Assembly: GCF_014851395.1 (NCBI RefSeq)
Contig: NW_024042261.1
Location: 34,735,942 to 34,799,941 of the forward strand
From: Micropterus salmoides
Lineage: Eukaryota > Chordata > Actinopteri > Centrarchiformes > Centrarchidae
DNA: 64,000 bases
Direction: 5' to 3'
The notes under the pieces were generated by a model, which saw only the letters and a list, made by a program, of their open reading frames with translations, did no database searches and was not told the origin of the DNA. This document shows positions 24,715 to 36,430 of the stretch, one piece after another. Position numbers and translations under genes: made by a program. Numbering within the stretch: the stretch's first letter is position 1; the number at the start of each line of letters is the position of its first letter.

Positions 24715-25300
24715 AAGTTGCCTTGACATTTTGGAGATATCAAATGATTTTTTAGACAGATTAGCAGCACTTGAAATGGCAATGTGTCTTAATATTTCAC
24801 CAACTACTGGATAGCAATTGGGAAAAAATTTTGTAGTATGAATCCTAACAAATTTGGTAATCACCAGGTCAAAGCAGGTCAAAATTTGAAACACTTTCTG
24901 CAGGTGTTTCAGTTAGCCGTTCACCCTGAGCCATGTTTCTGCTCGAGGTTTCTGCCTTAAGAGGAAGTTTTTCCCTGCCTCTGTCGCCAAGTGCTTGCCC
25001 ATGGTGGGAATTGTTGGGTCTTTAAATAATATTAAACAGAGTACAGTCTAGACCTGCTCTTTAATAAAAAAGTACAATGAGATGACTTTTATTATAAATT
25101 GGAGCTTTATAAATATAACTGATAACTAATATACTATAAGTGAATTGTTCAGTTATTTAATTTGGAAACCGAGTTGCAAATTTTTTCCATGTCCAACAAT
25201 GTAGCTCATGATAGGATACCATCGACACTAATGGTGTAATTCCCATCAGCTTCAGCTCTATTCTGAAATTAATTTAGCATGCTAATATACATGCATATTA
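24715..25300 (-). mobile_element. Dispersed fish repeat, copy 3, split by a second element
   Basis: 24715-24893 matches, in reverse complement, the 3' part of the repeat at 23600-23900 (CAACTACTGGATAGCAATTG, then a GGTCAAAATTTG block). The match resumes at about 25180-25300 (TGTCCAACA..., then CCCATCAGCTTCAGCT and TTAGCATGCTAAT). Between them (about 24900-25130) is unrelated DNA with the words TTTTTCCCTGCCTCTGTCGCC and GAGATGACTTTTATTATAAATTGG. This resembles the 3' end of a common fish non-LTR element. The order implies that the second element jumped into the first. Confidence 0.55.
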
Positions 25301-28000
25301 TGTTCAGTGCTTCTTAGAATCATATATATAGTGGACAATTCCACAATCTCAATTTATGTCCAATGCCTAATTTCAGCGACATGAAGAAGGTAACGTGCCC
25401 TTTATGCAACGATAACGGTGTGGACGTCGGGGTGGTGGACGGGCATGAAGTATGGCAGGAGACAAGAGTTTGCGTCCTGTTACACACTGGAAATGTTGGG
25501 GCTGAAGATATTCCAGGGTTCTGCAGAATCATCCATTATTGATGTTCCTGTCTGTCTCTTCTACTCCTATCCAACAAAAGGGCAAAATGTAAAAAAAAAA
25601 ATTGTAAATATAAAAAATAAATAAATATCCATCACTTGGCATCCGCAGTGTCGTTAAGTTGGGGCTCGAAAAATTACTTACTTAAGATTAGGATTGGAAT
25701 CATATGTTATATCATAATAGGCTGAAAATGCTGCACAAGCGTCTGTAGCTTGTAGCAACTGTGCAACATATATATATGTATGGATATGAGTCTGATCATA
25801 CTGGGAACAAATGATTGTTTAACTCTTGAGCTCATGATGCAGCATCACCATGAAATACCCTGTAACAGGATGATACATGCTGTGTGACAGAACTGTACCT
25901 TGATTGATGAAGAGGGCTCAGGGTGAGTGCTGGTCTGGTCTCCTCTGATTAGACAGAGGCAGAGGAAAGGACTGTGACATAAGCAGGAGACACGACAGGG
26001 GATGGAGACAGGAGGTAATGACTTGTCCTAGAAACGGTGGTGGACTAAGATAGGCAGCCATCGCAGACATACCCATAGCTTCCGGTTTCTCGCAAGAATT
26101 ACATCATCACCATCAGTCTCACAGGTCAAATTATCACATCTCCTGTAGCTAGAGATGGCCGCTATGGAAGCACACAAAGGTCCTGTCATTTTCCACTGCA
26201 AACATGACTATTTGAAATCAATTAATTTGTCAACTTTAGGGAGGTGGGTGACTTAGATGCCACTCACTGAGGCTACTGAGGCACCAATGATTTCCCACAT
26301 TCCACCCTTTGATGTCTTTGGACATGTTAAAATAATCAGATATGATGATAATAATCCATAATAAATATATAAATGTTGAGAAATCAACTTACGGATTATT
26401 ACAAACACATTAAGCAAATTAAGCATGTGTTCACATAATATTCGATTAAAGCAATGTAGCAATCTTATTTTTAGTAAAATAACTACAAATATCAGTGAAT
26501 GTAGTATAAATTAGCACAAACTGTTGTACTTATGTAAGTTTTAGTTTTGTTCAGTTAAATTATTTTGCTTTATATTGTGTAATTTTGGGTATGGTTATTA
26601 TATTGTTTTGTTAATGGTTTTTTTGTTGAGTGTAAGAAATCTGCCTGGTTCAGTCCAAAGCATCAACATTTCAGTACAATCAGAAGAATTATTTGTGAAT
26701 TTGCAGTCTGATCGGGTTCACATGAATGATCTCCACTGAAAAGAATCTAGGATCTAAACCCCACTCACAACTTGCATCTTCATGACTGTTGGGGCCGCAC
26801 ATCTCTACCATTATCAGGCCTGCTTCCAAGAATCACAGAGCATTTTCCACCCAAAGCTAGCTACTGACAAGTATATTTTAAACTCCATGTATGAATAAAA
26901 GTCTTTATGTGTGATATATAAAGAAGAATTTTAAATTGTTTTAACAACTGTTCCAGTATTTTAGGTGTAGATTGCATCAATGTACGAAAAACTACAAAAT
27001 AAAATACAACTTTAGAAAGAGTATATATAATTACATTTTGTATTATTTATGATAGAGTGTAAGCAATCATGACGTGAAGTGTTACACAAACAGATCATTT
27101 TTCTTATTGTCGATATAAAAACACTTAAAGCAACAATGAACTGATCCTACTAAAAATTATTCTTCTTCTTTGCGATAGAGTTCAGTTTTTGTCCAAAAAC
27201 TTTGACTCAGTCTCACATACACCGTCCGGCAGCCATAAATACTCACTGGGGCACCAAATGTGGATTAATCCACGGGTGAAAATAGTCCCTCACAATGAAC
27301 TATTTACTCTTGTTTGAGTAAGTTTTACTAAAAGCTTACAGTGACCAGCTGTTTTAGGAAATGACGGAGCCCTTGAAACTTGGTGAGAGGTTTTCAAAGA
27401 TCTACGTCTTTAGTATAAACCAAGGGGCTTGGGACTGAGAGCCACAGACAGGACAGGGAAGTTGGAAAGTACTGAGAGACCGGTGAATTGCAGATTTTGG
27501 TCTTTTCTTGAGATGTATTGAAAATAAGAAAAAATATATAATAAAGCCAGCCTTAACATTTAAATTCATTTTCTGATCAACAGAGGTTGTGTTGCCCAAT
27601 TCGAGGTGTGTTGGCTGTGGTTGTGTCTGACTGGTATCCAGTGTCCAGCCCTTCTAAGCCCAGTAACAAGGCCCTGCTGGGCCACAGCTAAACCTCCAGC
27701 ACCACAAACAATGGAGCAGGGCTTTACAGAGGGCTGGAGCAAACTGCTGACTGTCCACTAGTGCTAATACACCCCTATTCTGTCCTGTCTCGCTGCTGTC
27801 GCCTCTCCCTCACTCACACATACATACCCAATGTTTATCTCTCGCTCTGTGGTGGTTTGCAGAAGAAAAAGAAAGTTCAGTGGTCCATATGTTGACATGT
27901 ACACGTAATGATGAGACAGTCCCTCTCTTCTTCTATCTTTCTCTCTTCCTGTCTATCTTTCTGTTGATCCCCCCCCTCCCCCTCTTCTCTGTTATCCACA
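25301..28000. other. Intergenic, nothing recognised
   Basis: AT-rich DNA with no gene-like frame. The short open frames have no recognisable motif and no matching splice signals. Confidence 0.4.
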
Positions 28001-28008
28001 CTGGACAG

Positions 28009-28225
28009 TTTGGTCTCCCGTGGGCCCAAACAGTCAAACCGACCCCCGGATTGCCTCAGACACCTACCTGCCGACCCCAGCTCTGCCGCACAGCTCTCCC
28101 AGCCTCACGGTCCGTGTGTGGGCTGCCCATTCGGTGTGTTTCCTCCCTCGGCTTCCTGTTGTGGACCATGTGTGAGTGTCTGCGTGGAATATTCAGAGTC
28201 ACCTGGACACCTTCCTCCAATGCAG
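28009..28225 (+). other. Orphan candidate exon
   Basis: A strong pyrimidine tract (about 27910-27995, with C8 and CT runs) leads to CTGGACAG, then 217 nt free of stops in one frame, then ATGCAG|GTCTGG as a possible donor. The open frame is Cys- and Pro-rich (for example CVGCPFGVFPP and SCCGPCVSVCVEY). The other two forward frames are also open for much of the length, so this may only reflect GC-rich composition. No family recognised and no partner exon found. Confidence 0.2.
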
Positions 28226-30036
28226 GTCTGGTTGAATAACTGTCTTACTCCACTGTCACATTTTTAGTGGGTACAAAAATTGGACAATTGTTAATTAGAT
28301 TACATGTCAAAAACATTTCCATTTTCTCCTAATTGTCACTTAGAAAATGGTTAAGATTAGACTCCAATTCAAGCAAAACGTTGGTTAAGGCTATGCAGTT
28401 CAAACGTTTGAATGATTTATGCATTATTTCAAAATTAAATTATGATAATAATGTTTATTTATAGATGACTTTTTTAAATCCATGTTACAAATGCAGCAAA
28501 ATAAAACACAAGTCGTAATAAGTAACCATACAAATAAGTAACCCTTTCTGTAAAAATCACAGTCTGACATGAGTTGACAGAACTGAAGGCAGATGTCCAC
28601 ACCCATCATCCACACCATGATCAGACCTTTTCTTTTGACTAGTTCGGCCTCGAACTACTGCTTTTGTTGTTTTCTGCTGTGGCTCCTTTGTGTAATACTT
28701 TTGCGGTGGGCAACATAGTTGTCATATTTTTACATATTTTAAAATATGCTGACTGCATGCAATTTTGATGGACCGTGTAAAGCAGCATTTACTACCAGGT
28801 CTTTAGCTGATGCAAGTACCTGGAATGACCTAATGAGGAAGCAGGTTGAGACTGAAGAAAAACACATCAGATGCGGCTCAATGCTCAACTCTTGGTACAA
28901 GATTTAATATATAGAAGAATAGTTGCTTTTATGATACGATTGTTGTGTGGTTATCAAAATATTGTGAAGCCACTTAAACCCTCATTATATTTTTGGGGGA
29001 TTTCAAGTTTTGATAATGTAAGGGACTGAAATGATTGAAGGACTGAAGTTCAATCTGAAGTCAGTCTCTTAACGTCTAGACTCATAATAACATATTGTAT
29101 GAAAATGGAACAGTTTCAGTCCCATCTTATGTTCATTTGTCAGGATACTACACTGAATGCACTGACTGCAATATTTATTGTTTGGTAGGAAGTAGACCAG
29201 ATGGTCATTTTTGTTGCCCTAGTATGTTCAGTATTTGCTGATATTATGTTTAATAGTTGGTCACCTGAATCTGCCCCACAGCTTATTGTAACTCATTGTG
29301 ATGATAAATAATATGTTGTCATGTGTGATAATATGATCAGATAAAAAAATTTGATGAGCTGACATCTGTCCTGCTTCACGTAATTCTGATTCATGACTTC
29401 AACACACTAGTCTTTGCTTATTTTTGCGCCAGAATATGTTGTACAGAATTGGATGATTTAACACAGGGACACAAGTAACAGAAGTATTTTCTCTCAGACA
29501 TCTACATGCCCAAAGCATTTTATTTGGCCAGCTGTGTAAATTCACTCTTCACCATCACACATGAAATCGACACCACTGATGATCAGGTTTTGATAAAAAG
29601 AATGATGCATTTCAAGAGTAAATTATATGTTAATAATTTTAAAACTATGCTTAAAGTGGCAAAAAATGACAACAACGATTACTGCTGTTTAATTGGAAAT
29701 GTTCATACTTAAGTAATTTACTAGCTTCTAGACACCATGCCTTACACTGGAGACAAGACAAATCTACATCATCTCAAATAATTATATCCTCACTACATTA
29801 ATATTTTATGAAAACTGTACAATAAACCACAGGTATATATATTTACAGTGGCATTTGGAGAAAATAAACTCCTCACATTCATCTCTATAAATACCCTCAT
29901 TTCAGCAAACGAAAAGGTTGTTCAGTTGCAGGTCAAGGCAAAGGAAGTGAGCATTGTGTCACTGGAAAGTTTATAGTTACTGTTTAGTTTATCTGCTCGA
30001 GCTGATGGGTTTGAGCTTAGCAGAGGCAATCTCCTT

Positions 30037-30080
<44 letters not shown>

Positions 30081-32505
30081 CATGCGTGCGTGCATATGCT
30101 GCCAATATTCTTCAAACGTTTTCTTTGAGTCAGTTACCTTTAGTGTAATAGATAATGATGCTATCAAGTTGTGTTTAATCATGAAAATCACGTACAAAAT
30201 CAGCATTTGGAAGTTTTGGTTATTGTCAGTGATGATTAGTAATGAATGAAGCCGAGTTACTTTTTAAATGTCTGTAATCATAAACCCTTTTTTGAGAAGG
30301 GGAGAAGGTGATTAAAATTGTCTCTCCTACTAACCTAACCTTAAAAACTTGAATGGCAAGCATGTACTTAACTTTAAATGAATTAGTTAAACATTTTACT
30401 TCACAGGATCCATTTGAAGGCACCATACAATACACTTTTGACTCACTAGAACGGAGGTTAAACAGTTGAGTAGAACAAATATTGACATATCATGATGTAT
30501 AATTTATAACACCTTCTAGCCGGTCAGAAATTAGGATTCCTTTGGGCCACTGTGGGCATAAATTGAAGTTAATAACCTCTGAAGAAGTGGTAGCTCCCCC
30601 TCTCAGACCAGGCATGTTTTCACCATAACACACAAAGTCGTATTTCCATCACTTCTGGGTTCAGTACATTGACTTACAATCATTCTCTGGATAACTTGAC
30701 CTAACCATAACCACAAACTGCTCAAACCTAACCCTAACCTTAAACTTAATTTTTCACCCTAAGACGATTAATTATGTTATGGGCACTTGCATTTTGAAGA
30801 CGAATCCCCACAGTGTGACTGTGTAAACAGATTTATGTCCCCACAACATTAGTAATACTCGCCCACACTCACAGCCTGCTCCAGTTTCCCGGCCCTTTTA
30901 AGCGCTGACGGGGGTATAGCTATGGTCTGTGGGGCCTCGTGCCCCATGCCAACTTAGCTGCCCATCCTCCCTCACTCCTCCTCCTCACCTTTCAACACAC
31001 CTCACCCCTCCCTCCATCACCTCCTCAGTCCTCCTGACTCCTGCTTTAGCTCACCCCTGTCCGTATATCCTAACCATCCTCACTCTCATCCGTCACAAAT
31101 AACACATAATTTACAGATACCGGCCTAGCTACTGTATAATATTATGTACTGTAAGCATGTCACTAGCTGTCGAACCTTGTACTTCCAAAATGTTTCTCTG
31201 AAAAATGTGAAAATATGACAATCACCAAAATAAATGAGTTGCCACAAAAGTGATATGCATTTCTCTCACCCTCCATCATGCCCCTGCCCAGCCCAGCCCT
31301 TGTTTCAGGGTCCCTGGCCTCTCTTACATCTAAATCCTGTCTTTGTGTGCGAGCTGGACTGCAACAATGACCATGTTAGCTGACATAGCGCTGGCTGCCT
31401 GATCTGTGCTGACAGCATCCCCCCTTACCACCCCACCTCTACACGGCTTGCTGGCAATAGACAAATCCATCAGTCATCTGTAGGGCTGTGGGCCGTGTAC
31501 AGACCTTGCTTTACTGGATCCATGGGTGGGTTATGGGTTGGGTGGCAGGGGCAGTAGTCCACAGCTGAATGTGGTTTATAATTGCCTGAGGCCTAGATAG
31601 AGGCTTAAAGGACCTGCACACCTAAGCAGGTGTTTTTACATATTTTGGCTAATCAGACTTTTCAGTTTGTAATTTGGTCACCAAACTTCATTTACTAATA
31701 AGAATGTTGTCAGTCGTCCAGTTCTAACTGAAGGTAAAACTAAAGTAAAGTAAAGTAAAGTAAAGGAGGGAGATGTCAATCATGTGCAGTTTGTCAACAA
31801 CCACGGTCTAGAGAAGAGGACAAGTAAGTAAAAACACCTGTGCAGATGTACCATGGGTGTGCAGGAACTGCAGTATTTGAACATTCATGAACTTGATTAG
31901 TTGACTTAAAAAGCTAAGTCAAAACAATTATGAGTAATTGTATTAATTCATATAGTCACAACCATTTTCACTGAGACCTGTAATTCATCATCGATCAATG
32001 ATTTCAATTAATTTGTCCTTTTCTGCAGCAAGGACAGAACCTAGAACAGGAAATAGTGAAGATTGTTAGCCCAAACTGTGGGCAGTCCACAAGTAGTAAA
32101 TTATAAAGCTTTCATCAAACTCTTCAAACAACTCTACTAATGTACTTGAAATCACTGCAGCCAAGCAGTATCCCTCCTTCTCTGCTGCTTGTGTTATTTA
32201 TCCATGTGGTTACATAAACAAGAATATAAGCAACCAGTATTTCCTGAATGAGAGGTCAATCCCTGCCAGTCTTTCAAACTGTGATTGCACCATTGCACAC
32301 AGAAGCAGAGATGCAGAGATGAGAAGAGAATTATTTTAATTTCTACTGACTAAATCAGTAGATCTGTGGTCATTTCATCACCTCATCAGAATTATTTTTA
32401 TTGTGTCATGCTGAATATTAAAGTATTTTGTTGTGACTTCCAGCATCTCTTACAGCTTCTTTGAAGAGTAAACTTTAGTTAGCAATAGCCTTCATAAATA
32501 CGCAA
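28226..32505. other. Intergenic, no gene recognised
   Basis: No coding signal. It holds a long (GT)n tract at 30039-30093 and a short (AAAGT)n tandem at about 31740-31766. GC is higher near 30870-31600, but no open frame or splice pattern was seen there. Confidence 0.4.
30039..30093. repeat. (GT)n microsatellite with GCAT/GCGT tail
   Basis: A pure GT run passes into alternating GCGTGCATGCGTGC, which is alternating purine-pyrimidine DNA prone to Z-form. Confidence 0.9.
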
Positions 32506-32507
32506 TA

Positions 32508-32690
32508 GAAGGGGTGGTGATAATGCAGTGGATAAGATGCATTCCTTTGGTGTGGGAGACTCAGGTTCAACTCCAACATGTCCCTGAGCAAGACACTTAA
32601 CCCCTACCTGCTCCAGAGGCATGTGACCCCTGATATAAATAGCATATGTAAGCCGCCTTGGATAATAGCGTCAGATAAATGTAGACACTT
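32508..32690 (+). mobile_element. tRNA-derived SINE with L2-like tail
   Basis: An A-box-like TAATGCAGTGG lies near 32521 and a B box GGTTCAACTCC at 32564-32574, the spacing of a tRNA-type pol III promoter. The middle word CCCTGAGCAAGACACTTAACC is typical of fish SINE cores. The 3' part (about 32655-32684, CTTGGATAATAGCGTC followed by an ATAAATG tail) resembles the 3' end of the LINE at 51400-51443. This fits a SINE that borrows a CR1/L2-type reverse transcriptase. No tRNA fold should be expected. Confidence 0.7.
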
Positions 32691-33059
32691 TTCCCACTTA
32701 AAAGTCATTTAGGGGTCGACTCTGCAGGAAACTATGCTTGATACAGTTGTGTTTGGGATTTAATTTACAGTGCCACTTTTATCCAGCTGAATTACTTCCA
32801 CTAGAGTGAGCGCCTCTACACTTCATTTCACCTCAGTGAGCATGAAGTTGTGTCAGTCTTGCTTTGTTTGCATTAGTGCCACCTTGAATATTTTCTCTGG
32901 GTGCTGAATATGAGCCTGGATATATATGGGTTTAATACCTGAATATCAAGCCCTCGTGTTGTCCAGCATCCACCATGCTGAACTGTCCATGTGCAAGACA
33001 TTGAACACCATTAGGTGAACTCTGACCTTATAGTAGAGGAAGAGAATATAGCCACTAAA

Positions 33060-33180
33060 TTATGCAAACAACTATGAACACGTGCAAAATGACAACAAAG
33101 AGGCAAAAAAACAACTACAAAAAGATGCAAAATGAAAACAAAGAGATGCAAATCAACTATAAAGAGTTGTAAACAAAGTT
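33060..33180. repeat. Degenerate minisatellite at the retroelement insertion site
   Basis: Irregular repeats of about 20 nt on the theme ACAACAAAGAGGCAAAA / GATGCAAAATGA. The same words resume right after the Penelope-like element (34670-34690, ACTACAAAGAGGCAAAAC), so the element seems to have inserted within this minisatellite. Confidence 0.5.
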
Positions 33181-33210
33181 CAAGGACTGAAACTGGACCC
33201 AGATGAAACC

Positions 33211-34281
33211 ATGGTATCCTATGACGTGACCTCTTTGTTCACCTGCATCCTCACCATAGAAGCAGTAGAAACCGTAAGGAAACGGCTAACACAAGACAAC
33301 AGAACTAGCATCAGCCCTGACCAGATCTGCAAATTACCACCGGTATCCCCAATTGTGGCAAACATCTACATGGAAGAAGTGGAGAGCAAAGCCCTCAACT
33401 CCCTCAGAGGAACAGCACCGAGCCACTGGTACAGATATGTGGACGATACCTGGGTCAAAATTAAAAGCCAGGAAGCGCAAGCCTTCACAGAACACATCAA
33501 CTCTGTGGACAGTAACATCAAGTTCACGCGAGAAGATGTTCACAACAACAGTTTGGCCTTCTTGGACAGCGCTGTACACATTGAAGAGGACAGGAGCCTG
33601 CAGATTGGTGTTTACAGAAAACCCACACACACAGACCAATACCTACTCTTCGATTCACACCACCCACTGGAGCACAAGCTAGGGGTCATGAGAACACTGC
33701 ACCACAGAACGGAAAACATACCAACAAGCGCCCAAGCCAGAGAGAAGGAACAGAAACACCTGAAGGGGGCACTTACAGCCTGTGGATACCCTAAATGGAC
33801 CTTTGTGAAAACAGCCACAAGATCCAAGAAGACCAAAACTACAGGGGAGGAGGAAAAGAAGGTCAAACGCAACAACATTGTGATTCCTTACATGTATGGA
33901 GTATCAGAGAAACTCAGGAGGATTTTCAACAAACATAACATCCCTGTGTTTTTTAAACCCAAGAACACACTAAGACAGATGCTGGTCCACCCCAAAGACC
34001 GCACACCCAAACACAAGAAAAGCAGTCTAGTGTATGCGGTCCAATGCAGTGAGGAATGCACAGACCTGTATATTGGGGAGACTAAACAACCACTACACAA
34101 ACGCATGGCTCAACACAGAAGGGCCAACTCCTCAGGTCAAGACTCTGCAGTCTACTTACATCTGAAGGACAGAGGACACTCGTTTGAGGACCACCAGGTG
34201 CACATTTTAGACAGAGAAGATGGATGGTTTGAAAGAGGTGTCAAGGAAGCATCTACACCAGGGTTGAGAAGCCGTCATTGA
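33211..34281 (+). pseudogene. Broken RT + GIY-YIG polyprotein of the Penelope-like element
   Basis: 356 codons. RT motif A (SYDVTSLFT) is at residues 3-11 and the catalytic YVDD at 76-79. Only about 65 residues separate them, and motif B is cut to PPVSPIVANIYMEE without the usual upstream Gly/Ser block, so an internal deletion near 33330-33345 has removed part of the fingers/palm. The GIY-YIG domain starts at about residue 273 (LVYAVQC, DLYIGE at 285-290). Near 34250 the frame shifts: the last residues (STPGLRSRH) do not fit the family, while the expected C-terminal part continues in another frame to about 34400. The open frame before 33211 also reads as RT. The element cannot make a working enzyme. 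Confidence 0.85.
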
Positions 34282-34550
34282 ACAGGGGAGGGGGTCTACG
34301 CCACCACTTATCCCCCACTTACAATGCTGTCCTTTCATCACTTCCCAGGAAACTCAACAAACGTAACCTATTGGCCTCAGGTGAAGATACCAACGATGGT
34401 CGTTCAGTCTTGGCCTCCAGTAGTCCTAACGACTGTAATGACTGTCGTCACAGCAACCAGGAACACTAACGAACCAGCGGTACCGACGATCCTGGCAAAC
34501 GACCACACTGAGGTTAAATAGCTGAGTTTCCCTGCCAGTCAGTCAGAACT

Positions 34551-34585
34551 GAAGAAGTCCTTTGGATGAGGGACGAAACGTCTTC
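34551..34585 (+). ncRNA. Hairpin in the 3' tail of the Penelope-like element
   Basis: GAAGA (34551-34555) can pair with TCTTC (34581-34585) and GTCC (34557-34560) with GGAC (34571-34574), leaving a GATGAG-containing loop and an internal GAAACG. The order GATGAG, short helix, CGAAAC recalls the hammerhead ribozyme core described in Penelope-like elements. However, the usual CUGAUGA is here UGGAUGA, so cleavage activity is doubtful. Confidence 0.4.
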
Positions 34586-34914
34586 CAGTATCTTCAACCA
34601 AGTCCAGTTGCCCTTGACCTCAACCTTCTTTGGGCAACAATGACCTGGATGACTGAGAATCTTCACAGACAACTACAAAGAGGCAAAACTACCACAACAT
34701 GCAAAAACATAATTTGTAGTAACTTCTCTTGTCCTCTCTTGTCCTAAGTGGGACAGGGTGGGGCCTCCTGCATGTCTCTGGCCAGGGGTCTGTTGTCTCA
34801 TGATCATATCTAAATCTTTTCATACTTACCTCAGCTTTGCAGCCAGCTGGTTTACTAAAAATCATCTGTAAAAACAGGGGGGGAAAAATCTACAAGAAAT
34901 GTAGAAATGTACTG

Positions 34915-35039
34915 ACAGATACACACTGACGTGCTGAAATGCAGACAGAATACAGAAGACACACACATATTGTTCCGCTAACAACATGTGTGTGTCTTCT
35001 GTATTCTGTCTGCATTTCAGCACGTCAGTGTGTATCTGT
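34915..35039. repeat. Near-perfect 60-bp inverted repeat with 5-nt loop
   Basis: Arm 34915-34974 is the reverse complement of 34980-35039 with one mismatch (34969/34985); the loop is CCGCT at 34975-34979. As RNA it would form a 60-bp hairpin. No coding potential. The near-identity of the arms implies a recent origin, strong constraint, or an assembly artefact. It lies 240 bp past the Penelope-like element. Confidence 0.9.
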
Positions 35040-35739
35040 ACCTGAAAGGAAGCATCACACTTTCTCTAAAACAAGATCCAAGGCCCGCCGTTCCTATTTT
35101 CAGACATTTGGGATAAAAATAACTTCTCAACAATAATCACTTGTTGGAAAGTTCATCCAGGCATTTAAAGACCATTGGGATTTTGTTACAGCCTGTTTTC
35201 TAGTTTATTTTGGCTAGAATTTTGTTTTTTAATTTATTTTAGCATGGAAACATGTTGCAAATACAAAAATCATGCAAAATCCAAAATACACAAACCCCGA
35301 AAACAGATGCATCAGAAAAACGCTTCATGTCAACAGAATGAAAGATCTCCAGGAGCACTAAGCACTATACTATTGTAAAAGTGCCGAATGTAGAGAATAA
35401 AGAGAATATGTATCTTTTTGCAGCATGTTTATTGTTAATTTTATTAAATTTTTGCCTTTCTGCAGCACATTTCCATTGTTGTTGAAGCTGCAGCATGTTA
35501 CTCCGAATGGAAAAGTTTGCCCTTGTCGGCCACCACACAAGTGACCTACTAGTACAGCTCTGTTTTTGTGTCTGAATTGTCAAACTCACAGATAATGATT
35601 GATTTCAAAAAACCATGACAAGTTAGCATAGTTTTTGTGTGGAGACATGCTGCAGAGAGACAGAGAGAGAAACAGTCAGCAGTCACTACTCAGACAGACA
35701 CTCTAATATGTCACAAACTTTGTTATGTTTTTCTCCTCC

Positions 35740-36122
35740 CTCCTTTATTGCAGCCCCGCCTGTTTCTGCCCTAATATGGGGGCATCTCTCTGCCCTTCCA
35801 GCCAATCACATGGCTGGATGCGTCCCTCCTAGAGATGCCATGGGTCCGGTCCAGGCCTGAGGTTTCAGTGAGGGGAGCAACAGGTTGGCTGGTGACAAGG
35901 GGCAAAGGCCTAGAAAAAGAGAGGGGGTAAAGACTAAAAATACCAACAACAACAACAAGAACAAGTGAAGGAGAGCAGCTGAGGACAGACAGGAAGTGAA
36001 TGATCGAGGTGGTCAAAGGAAGATAAGAAAGAAAGAGAGGCTGAGATTTAAGCTGTGCTGCTGCAAGTGGAGGTCTGTCACCTTTGAACCACTGGAAGAG
36101 ACACGCTGAGGCTGAGAATTAA
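35740..36122 (+). promoter_or_regulatory. Candidate promoter and leader exon upstream of prx
   Basis: A GC-richer patch holds a CCAAT box (CAGCCAATCACATGGC near 35800), a MEF2-like CTAAAAATAC near 35933, then purine-rich DNA with no long ORF, ending at GAGAATTAAG|GTAGGC (donor at about 36123). It could be a non-coding first exon of prx, since mammalian PRX begins with non-coding exons. The donor end overlaps the start of a dispersed repeat (36110-36430), which weakens the case. Confidence 0.25.
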
Positions 36123-36430
36123 GGTAGGCTGGATGGATGTGGTTTAATAAAGTCTCTGTGCTGAAGACACAGTGCAGTCTGCTGATACCCGAGGGTTCCC
36201 TGATGGTACTCTGTGCTGAGAGGAAAGCAGGTGTTAGAAGTCATGGTTGAAGGGGCCTGATAGCTCACTTTATGGAGTAATAGCAGTGTTAATCCATCCT
36301 CAGCGGCCATGCCTTTGTTGCTCTGTGTCTGTACTCTGTGTTTGCATAATTTTGTTTTAAATCAGCCTGAGATCGTTTTATTTTCTGAAATATTGCTTTA
36401 AACATTTGGTAGCTCAGGAGCTGCTGAGAG
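36110..36430 (-). repeat. Unnamed dispersed repeat, copy A
   Basis: In reverse complement it shares about 230 bp of ordered sequence with 38830-39060. Shared words include AAAGCAATATTTCAGAAAAT, GAGTACAGACACAG, AAAGGCATGGCC and CCCCTTCAACCATGACTT. The two copies face each other as an inverted pair 2.4 kb apart. No coding capacity is apparent, although matching peptide-like frames appear by homology of the DNA. Confidence 0.7.

Larger units (their letters stand above)
33177..34675 (+). mobile_element. Truncated Penelope-like retroelement
   Basis: The element contains a reverse transcriptase remnant and a GIY-YIG endonuclease in one frame, the hallmark of Penelope-like elements. Its coding part begins inside the RT domain, so it is 5' truncated, and the 3' end carries a structured tail. 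The end near 34675 is set by the return of flanking minisatellite words. Plus-strand orientation. Confidence 0.85.

Noticed and set aside
29922..30206. Frame with a His-Thr run
   Set aside because: The run is a translated (CA)n microsatellite.
30711..30750. CCTAACCCTAACC words as interstitial telomere repeat
   Set aside because: Only two or three imperfect units; chance is enough.
33334..34106. Minus-strand and alternate-frame ORFs across the Penelope-like element
   Set aside because: The RT and GIY-YIG motifs are only in the frame starting at 33211; the others are shadows.
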